Shown here piece after piece: positions 46,859 to 51,791 of a DNA stretch of 51,791 nt (position 1 is its first letter; the number at the start of each line of letters is the position of its first letter). The notes below the pieces were generated by a model that saw nothing but the letters and a program-made list of their open reading frames with translations, was not told where the DNA came from and ran no database searches. The stretch comes from Pseudomonadota bacterium (lineage in GTDB: Bacteria; Pseudomonadota; Gammaproteobacteria; Halothiobacillales; Halothiobacillaceae). The position numbers and the translations under genes are program-made. Where the stretch lies: NCBI GenBank assembly GCA_021795795.1, contig JAJYPA010000013.1:1-51791 (forward strand), given 5' to 3'.

Positions 46859-48034
46859 TTACATAAAACCAAGGATTGCGCTGCGCACCGAATCCAGGTT
46901 GGCGTCAATGGTCAACATCCGGGCTTTTTCCACATCGCCCTGTGCACTTTGGCACTGAGCAATCGCGGTATCCGGATCTTTCATGCCATTGCCGGTCAGG
47001 GTCAGGACCACGCTGGAACCTTCAGGGATCTTCCCTGCCTTGATGTCATTGATCAGGCCCGCCAGCGAAGCGGCTGAAGCCGGTTCGCAGAAAATCCCTT
47101 CATGCATGGTCAACATGCGCTGTGCGGCCAGAATTTCGGTGTCGGTGACTTCAGCAAACCAGCCACCGGACTCGTTCATAACCTTCCAAGCACGATCCCA
47201 GCTTTGCGGATGTCCGATACGAATTGCGGTGGCAAGGGTTTCAGGATGATCGACCATTGCGCCGCGAATGAACGGAGCGGAACCCGAAGCCTGGTAACCG
47301 ATCATCTTCGGCCGATTGGTACAGGCAGCGCCTTTGACAAATGTGCAGTTGCCATCACAAAACGCGCAGGATTCCGTGAGATTGTCACCGTGTGATGCAG
47401 AGCTTTCGCAGTAACCGATCCAATGTGCCGTGATGTTGCCGGCATTACCCACAGGCAGGCAGTGGTAATCCGGTGCACGACCGAGCTCTTCAATGATTTC
47501 GAATGCGGCCGTCTTCTGGCCTTGCAGGCGGAACGGGTTGACCGAGTTCACGATGGTGACCGGCGCATGGTCAGCGACTTCCTTTACCAATCGCATCCCA
47601 TCATCGAAATTGCCGCGAATCTGCAATGTGGTGGCGCCGTACATCATCGCCTGTGCCAGCTTGCCCATGGCGATCTTGCCGTCAGGGATCAAGACAAATG
47701 CCGTGATGCCTGCCCGGGCGGCATAGGCCGCGGCAGAAGCCGAGGTATTGCCGGTCGAGGCGCAAATGACCGCTTTGGAACCGGCTTCAACCGCTTTGGT
47801 CACCGCCATGGTCATGCCGCGATCCTTGAAGGAACCCGTCGGATTCAAACCTTCGTATTTGACGTAGATATCAAGTGAGCGACCAAGCACCCGCGGGATA
47901 TTGTTCAGTCGAATCAAGGGCGTGTTGCCTTCACCGAGGCTGATAACCGGGGTGGTATCAGAAACGGGAAGACGATCTCGATAGCGGTCGATCAAACCGC
48001 TATAACGTTGAGCTGGGCGTTGCGCTTGCGACAT
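46859..48034 (-). CDS. thrC: Threonine synthase with a cysteine-rich insertion
   Basis: A 391-residue fold-type II PLP enzyme that makes threonine from O-phosphohomoserine. PLP Lys 70 lies in GSFKDRGM, the phosphate loop is LPVGNAGNITAHW, and the C-terminus has SVVLTLTGNGMKDPDTA. Between GY (208) and RPKMIGYQASG (241-251) there is an insertion with Cys 209, 223, 226, 230 and 238 (CxxCxxxC core) not seen in compact bacterial ThrC as I recall it; it may bind metal or form disulfides. It is upstream of, and separated by 235 nt from, alaC-hom. Confidence 0.94.
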   Translation of the reverse strand: MSQAQRPAQRYSGLIDRYRDRLPVSDTTPVISLGEGNTPLIRLNNIPRVLGRSLDIYVKYEGLNPTGSFKDRGMTMAVTKAVEAGSKAVICASTGNTSASAAAYAARAGITAFVLIPDGKIAMGKLAQAMMYGATTLQIRGNFDDGMRLVKEVADHAPVTIVNSVNPFRLQGQKTAAFEIIEELGRAPDYHCLPVGNAGNITAHWIGYCESSASHGDNLTESCAFCDGNCTFVKGAACTNRPKMIGYQASGSAPFIRGAMVDHPETLATAIRIGHPQSWDRAWKVMNESGGWFAEVTDTEILAAQRMLTMHEGIFCEPASAASLAGLINDIKAGKIPEGSSVVLTLTGNGMKDPDTAIAQCQSAQGDVEKARMLTIDANLDSVRSAILGFM

Positions 48035-48170
48035 GGGGAAAAGATTCTCGGTTTAGGTAAAACGAACCCTGGGTACGCCGCCTTACAAGCAGCACGGGCA
48101 ATCGATGGAAAACAGGGTGAGCATTTTACGCATCATTACCGGTTTTTGCATCGTGCGAATGAAAGCAGGA

Positions 48171-48938
48171 TTACTCATCCTCTACACAAACCGCACAATC
48201 ACGTGTTTGCAGCAGATGTACAAACAATCGCCGCACATCATGCATCGCCTCGCTGATTGTCTGGTTAACAAGCGGGAAGTTGATCGGCCCGCCCCCATTT
48301 TTTCCGGCAGATCGATTCCCAATCACATTCAGGCTCGCGTAGAGCATGTCGCATTCTCGCGCCAACACCGCCTCGGGCATCCCCGTCATGCCCACCACAT
48401 CACAACCGTCTTGCTCGAAGCGGCGAATCTCTGCGGCCGTTTCAAACCGCGGGCCTTGAGTCGCGCCATAGGTTCCGCCGTCGATCAAGGGAATTTCCAG
48501 CGCCATTCCCGCGCGCAACAAACCTTCGCGCAGCGGTTGATGATAGGGATAACTGAAATCGACATGGGTCACGGTTTCAAGATCCGATTCGAAGAAGGTA
48601 CTTGGCCGCCCCCAGGTGTAATCGATGATCTGATCTGGCACGCACAGCGTGCCCGGCTGCATCTGCTCCGTGATCCCGCCCACCGACGAAACGGCCAGAA
48701 CGTGTTTGATGCCCAGTTCACGCAGTGCCCACATGTTTGCCAGGTAATTGATGGCGTGAGGCGGGATTCGGTGGTTGTAACCATGCCGGGGCAGGAACAC
48801 AACATCACAACCGGCCAGACGACCGATCGTCAGTGGCCCGGAGGGTTCGCCGAACGGTGTGGAAATCACCTGATGCCGAAGGATTTCCAGGCCCTCCAGT
48901 TCACTCAACCCGGTGCCGCCTATGATCGCCAGTTGCAT
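48171..48938 (-). CDS. S-methyl-5'-thioinosine phosphorylase (MTIP; MTAP/PNP family)
   Basis: A 255-residue purine nucleoside phosphorylase-family protein. LAIIGGTGLSELEG, FLPRHGYNHRIPPHAINYLANMWAL, GVYACTQGPR-like GTYGATQGPRFET, and DVVGMTGMPEAVLARE are present. The adenine-recognising TDYD stretch of MTAP is replaced by VIGNRSAG, which favours 6-oxopurine (methylthioinosine) cleavage as in Pseudomonas PA3004. Products would be hypoxanthine and 5-methylthioribose 1-phosphate; the next gene upstream, hpt, salvages hypoxanthine. It follows hpt by 3 nt. Confidence 0.88.
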   Translation of the reverse strand: MQLAIIGGTGLSELEGLEILRHQVISTPFGEPSGPLTIGRLAGCDVVFLPRHGYNHRIPPHAINYLANMWALRELGIKHVLAVSSVGGITEQMQPGTLCVPDQIIDYTWGRPSTFFESDLETVTHVDFSYPYHQPLREGLLRAGMALEIPLIDGGTYGATQGPRFETAAEIRRFEQDGCDVVGMTGMPEAVLARECDMLYASLNVIGNRSAGKNGGGPINFPLVNQTISEAMHDVRRLFVHLLQTRDCAVCVEDE

Positions 48939-48941
48939 GCT

Positions 48942-49529
48942 TCAATTCTCCTGTGGCAGGGCGTAGATACCCTGTACATTTCTGAAAAAACCGTTGTAAT
49001 CGAGTCCTTCGCCCAAAATAAACCGATCCGGCACGTCGATGCCGACAAAGTCCGGCAAGAAATCGCTGACTTTATGATCGTGTACCTTGTTTGTCGCCAC
49101 GGCCACCCAGACGCGCGTGGCGCCCGCATCGCTGCAACTGGCGGCGATGGATTTGAGCGTCACACCCTCATCGAACACATCGTCGATGATCAGCACTTCC
49201 CGTTCGGCCAGGGGAATTTGCGGCAAGGCCAGCCACTGAAGCGCCCCACCCTGCGTTTGCCCACGATAACGCGTGGCGTGGACATAGCCGATTTCCAGCG
49301 GAAAATTCAGGCGCGAAAGCAAGGCACCTGCGGGAATCAGACCGCCATTCATGACCGCCAGCACGACGGGCAGTCGTTCTTTCAATTTCAGTGTGATTTG
49401 TGTTGCGAGGTTGTTGTATACCCCCTGCATTGTCTCGGCATCAACCAGACAATCGCAGGTGGCAAGCAATTCATTCAGTTCGGCAGCCCGTGTATGTGCT
49501 GCGCTGATAAGCGAAGATTCTTGAGTCAT
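48942..49529 (-). CDS. hpt: Hypoxanthine-guanine phosphoribosyltransferase
   Basis: A 195-residue PRTase: LPVVLAVMNGGLIPAGALLSRL, the PRPP motif EVLIIDDVFDEGVTLKSI and the base-binding KVHDHKVSDFLPDFVGIDVPDRFI. It converts hypoxanthine or guanine plus PRPP to IMP or GMP. It lies in a nagZ-hpt-MTIP operon with gaps of 6 and 3 nt. Its N-terminus is longer than E. coli Hpt but matches the HPRT of pseudomonads. Confidence 0.93.
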   Translation of the reverse strand: MTQESSLISAAHTRAAELNELLATCDCLVDAETMQGVYNNLATQITLKLKERLPVVLAVMNGGLIPAGALLSRLNFPLEIGYVHATRYRGQTQGGALQWLALPQIPLAEREVLIIDDVFDEGVTLKSIAASCSDAGATRVWVAVATNKVHDHKVSDFLPDFVGIDVPDRFILGEGLDYNGFFRNVQGIYALPQEN

Positions 49530-49535
49530 TCGTCC

Positions 49536-50624
49536 TTACTCCTCGTTCAAAAACCAACCATCCTCGGCGGCCGCCCGCTCATCTCCGAATGACTCATTCT
49601 GAAGCCGCGTAACCCAGGCTTTCGCCATGGCCGTGCGGGGGTCGTGCAAAAAACGATTGGGCGATGGTACCGGGCCGTGCCCCATGAGATGAGCTAAACG
49701 CACCTCGCGCAGGGGATCGGCGGTAAATTTGCGGTGGATCAACAGTTGATCCACCCATTGTGGGTGATTGCAGATCAATGCCATATCGCAACCAGCCGCC
49801 AGCGCCGCATCCATACGCGCACCGATGTCACCGGCTACGGAAGCGGCGGCCATGGTAAGGTCATCGGTGAAAACGGCGCCCTGATACTGCCAACGTTGGC
49901 GCAAGAGATCCTGCACCCAGACTTTAGAGAAGCCCGCGGGCATTGCATCGATTTGGGGATAAACCACATGCGCCATCATCAGGGCGGGGATGAAACGTTC
50001 AATCAGGGCAACAAAGGGCCGAAGATCCTCGCGCTCGATCGTGGACAACACCCGGTGGTCGACCGGATGGGCGATGTGCGAATCCTCGGCAATGGAGCCA
50101 TGACCGGGGAAATGCTTGCCGACGGCAGCCATGCCCGCCTCTTTCATGCCGGAGATCCAGGCGACGGCCAGCGCAATGATTGCAGCCGGATCGCGGGAAA
50201 AAGCACGGTCGCCAATCACACCACTGACACCGCGATCCAGATCCAGCACCGGCGCAAAACTCAAATCCACCCCCGCCATGCGCAGTTGCACGGCCATCAA
50301 CCAGCCCAGACTTCTGGCCGCTTCCAAACCCGCTTGACGATCATGTTGGAACAAGGCACCGAGCCGCCCCATCGGCGGCAGGTGGATAAAACCATCATCC
50401 CGGAACCGCTGGACACGCCCGCCTTCCTGATCGACCGCAATCAACAGGTGCGGGTGGCGCAAGGCGCGAATTTCGGCCGTCAGCGTAGTCAGTTGTTCGG
50501 TCGAGGAAAAATTGCGGGCAAATAGAATCACGCCGCCCACAGCGGGGTTCATCAGGCGCTTGCGCTCCGCTTCCGTCAGCGTCAAACCGGCGACGTCCAC
50601 CATCAACGGGCCCAAAGCAGTCAT
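49536..50624 (-). CDS. nagZ: Beta-N-acetylhexosaminidase NagZ
   Basis: A 362-residue GH3 enzyme that removes N-acetylglucosamine from anhydromuropeptides during peptidoglycan recycling in the cytoplasm. DQEGGRVQRFRDDGF, KHFPGHGSIAEDSHIAHPV with the His/Asp acid-base dyad, and the catalytic Asp in VFTDDLTMAA are present. The frame includes ATG 50630, but GAGGA is placed correctly (6 nt) for ATG 50624. A strong terminator sits only 17 bases upstream of the start codon, see the finding. Confidence 0.94.
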   Translation of the reverse strand: MTALGPLMVDVAGLTLTEAERKRLMNPAVGGVILFARNFSSTEQLTTLTAEIRALRHPHLLIAVDQEGGRVQRFRDDGFIHLPPMGRLGALFQHDRQAGLEAARSLGWLMAVQLRMAGVDLSFAPVLDLDRGVSGVIGDRAFSRDPAAIIALAVAWISGMKEAGMAAVGKHFPGHGSIAEDSHIAHPVDHRVLSTIEREDLRPFVALIERFIPALMMAHVVYPQIDAMPAGFSKVWVQDLLRQRWQYQGAVFTDDLTMAAASVAGDIGARMDAALAAGCDMALICNHPQWVDQLLIHRKFTADPLREVRLAHLMGHGPVPSPNRFLHDPRTAMAKAWVTRLQNESFGDERAAAEDGWFLNEE

Positions 50625-50640
50625 TCCCATTCCTCAAAGC

Positions 50641-50667
50641 AAAAAAAAGGCACCCAAAACGGGTGCC
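50641..50667 (-). terminator. Intrinsic terminator abutting the nagZ ribosome-binding site
   Basis: GGCACCC (50649-50655) and GGGTGCC (50661-50667) form a perfect 7-bp stem with a 5-nt loop; on the minus strand it is followed by eight T (50641-50648). The nagZ Shine-Dalgarno begins about 5 nt further on. There is no space for a promoter between terminator and gene. Confidence 0.85.
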
Positions 50668-50992
50668 CAACAATAACAGGAGGAGTCAGACGCTGCCACG
50701 CAGGATTCAATCAAAGTTCGTCGGGGTAGAACGCGCTATGAAGAAAAGCCCCGTGTGGCATGTACCTAAAAGCGATAATCATGCCAACTTGACGTGACAA
50801 GGTAACTATAATTAAAAAAACTTTAAAAACATTGTGTTAAAGAATAGTGAATCAAAAAATTACAGAAACCCGCTTGAGAACAACCGCCTTAATTTGTTGC
50901 AAACATACGCCTTTTTAGCACATTCATTGTGCACGGCGGAGCGTTCAGAACCGAAGCAATATTGATCCGACGCCCCGCTACTCAGCACGACA
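50668..50992 (-). other. Gene-free leader / possible small RNA region upstream of nagZ
   Basis: No ORF of note. On the minus strand the region could encode a nagZ leader or a small RNA ending at the terminator 50641-50667. The last 40 nt before the terminator contain CTCCTCC (50681-50687), complementary to Shine-Dalgarno sequences. A CGGGG..CCCCG hairpin lies further upstream (about 50723-50754). The distal part (50806-50870) is very AT-rich. TTGTCA with TATCGC at 17 bp (50773-50801, minus) is a possible but imperfect promoter. Confidence 0.4.
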
Positions 50993-51665
50993 TCAAGCCT
51001 TGAAAGCATTGGCCAGGAATGTGCTCATCTGATCCCAGGAATCGTTGGCGGCCCGCTCGTCGTATTGCAGGGGCAAATTGAATTTTTCACCTCGCTCCGT
51101 AGCAAAGGGGTTCGTAAAGCTGTGCTTGGCACCGGGATAGGTTACGACTTCGATATCCGAGCCCGCCGCCCGCATCTCAGCCACAGTAGCCTTAACCTGC
51201 TCGTTTGGAACAAAAGGATCATCCCCGCCGGTGTACAGACGTAACGGTGTTTTGATGGGCGGGTGAGCGATCGGCGCCAAGCCATTGAGGCCCGAGTGGA
51301 ATCCCGGCCATAGCCGCCAGCGTGACTCCTTGGCGCACCATGTTCAGGGCCACCGTGCCCCCGAAGCAGAACCCGATCACGGCAATGCGTTCCGGATCAA
51401 CCTCGGGCTGCTGTTGCACGGCGTGAATCGCTGCCATAAAACGGCCTTTCATCAGGGCAAGATTACCCCCAATGGCAGAAGACAAGGCCGAGGCGTCGGC
51501 AGGATTGTCCGCCAGGGTATGATTGCCGTACATGTCGACAGCAAAGCCGACATAACCCAGCTTGGCCAGTGCCTGTGCGCGGTCATCCGCAAAGGCATTT
51601 CGCCCCCACCATTCATGGACAACCAAGACGGCAGGACGACGACCGTGTTGCGAGGTGTCGACAGC
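50993..51665 (-). pseudogene. Dienelactone hydrolase family protein, frameshifted and 5'-truncated
   Basis: Two overlapping frames together encode one dienelactone hydrolase. The upstream frame reads AVLVVHEWWGRNAFADDRAQ..VIGFCFGGTVALNMV (Cys nucleophile in GFCFGG); the downstream frame reads TGGDDPFVP (Asp) and YPGAKHSFTNPFA (His), so the catalytic triad is split. Deleting one G from the CCC/GGG run at 51303-51305 restores continuous AMAGFHSGLNGLAPIAHPP. The 5' end (first strand region) is replaced by an IS256-like element at about 51666, where an in-frame stop appears. A sequencing error could explain the frameshift but not the truncation. Confidence 0.85.
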
Positions 51666-51791
51666 GAGGGTGTCAAATAATCTGTGTAACTGAGTTCAGT
51701 CAGGCACCCGGTCACCGTACAGAATGACGAACTGATTGAGTGCCGCTTTCCAGTCCCTAATGGGACGAGTCCATTTTCTGGCCACGTTCTT
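51666..51791 (-). mobile_element. End of an IS256-family insertion sequence, truncated by window edge
   Basis: The dienelactone hydrolase frame is interrupted at about 51666, where GAGGGTGTCAAATAATC begins; ends of this kind (TGTCAAAT..TCTGTG) are seen in IS256-family elements. Inside it the C-terminus of a transposase is encoded. The other end is outside the window, so the target duplication cannot be checked. Confidence 0.7.
51696..51791 (-). CDS. IS256-family transposase, C-terminal fragment cut by window edge
   Basis: Thirty-one codons before a TGA (51696-51698), open to the window edge. The reading contains KWTRPIRDWKAALNQF followed by VILYGDRVPD, matching the conserved C-terminal 'W-PIRNW--ALNQF' end of IS256-type (mutator) transposases. 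The DDE domain lies outside the window. Confidence 0.8.
   Translation of the reverse strand, partial: KNVARKWTRPIRDWKAALNQFVILYGDRVPD

Noticed and set aside
48105..49592. Long open frame on the plus strand opposite MTIP and hpt
   Set aside because: It runs antisense to two clearly recognised genes; its composition follows from their codon bias and it shows no known motif.
50789..50812. TTGACG..TATAAT on the plus strand as a promoter
   Set aside because: The spacing is 12 bp, too short for sigma-70, and no plus-strand gene follows.
1..51791. CRISPR array, tRNA or rRNA genes, toxin-antitoxin or defence genes
   Set aside because: I read for regular spaced repeats, tRNA arms and known system genes on both strands and found none.

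Overview
The window looks like chromosomal DNA of a gammaproteobacterium. Support comes from conserved gammaproteobacterial neighbourhoods: ssrS (6S RNA)-fau, aroQ-accB-accC-prmA, yqgE-ruvX-pyrR-pyrB-pyrC', lepA-lepB-DUF4845-rnc-era-recO-pdxJ-acpS, rpsF-rpsR-rplI, holC-valS and nagZ-hpt-MTIP. A Halothiobacillus-like sulfur oxidiser is my best guess (two YeeE/YedE sulfur-transport-type genes fit), but nothing in the window proves the genus. Almost everything is core housekeeping. Both edges are cut inside insertion sequences: the 5' end of an ISNCY-like transposase at the left and the 3' end of an IS256-like transposase at the right. This is what a draft contig broken at repeats looks like.

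Layout. 1-2600 (+): IS end, 6S RNA with a good sigma-70 promoter, fau, an EVE-domain protein and a MscS channel. 2628-7156 (-): arginine cluster argD-argF-argA with rsmJ; argD is preceded by a 9-codon ORF coupled to its start by ATGA. 7385-9400 (+): ubiG, a HAD phosphatase (Gph/MupP type) and a protein resembling a degenerate squalene/phytoene synthase. A 265-bp MITE-like element with 23-bp perfect terminal inverted repeats and a TA duplication follows. 9700-15750 (-): two small acidic proteins, then rluB, yqgE, ruvX, pyrR, pyrB and a non-catalytic dihydroorotase pyrC'. 15875-21164 (+): an Mla-type lipid transport operon (STAS-MlaE fusion, MlaF, MlaD, PqiC-like lipoprotein) and a RhlE-type helicase. 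After a 600-bp gene-free gap: minD-minE without minC, two YeeE/YedE genes, hslR and aroQ-accBC-prmA.

27942-32708 (-): a thioredoxin-fold protein fused to an N-terminal alpha/beta-hydrolase-like domain, valS and holC. 32842-34181 (+): a flippase-like membrane protein and an antibiotic-biosynthesis-monooxygenase-fold protein, closed by a bidirectional terminator. 34282-42389 (-): the rplI/rpsR/rpsF operon with its own promoter and a leader terminator, then acpS, pdxJ, recO, era, rnc, a DUF4845 protein, lepB and lepA. 42573-48034 (-): a DegP/MucD protease that carries a lipobox, hom, an AlaC-type aminotransferase, and thrC with a cysteine-rich insertion. 48171-50624 (-): nagZ-hpt-MTIP, whose only possible promoter lies upstream of a strong terminator that abuts the nagZ ribosome-binding site. 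50993-51665 (-): a dienelactone-hydrolase pseudogene with a one-base frameshift, and its 5' end replaced by the IS256-like element.

No wholly novel multi-gene defence or mobile system is visible. The most interesting signals are regulatory and structural: the nested-palindrome MITE, the two terminator-before-RBS leaders (nagZ, rpsF), the Cys-rich threonine synthase, the lipoprotein-type DegP and the degenerate prenyl-synthase-like protein.
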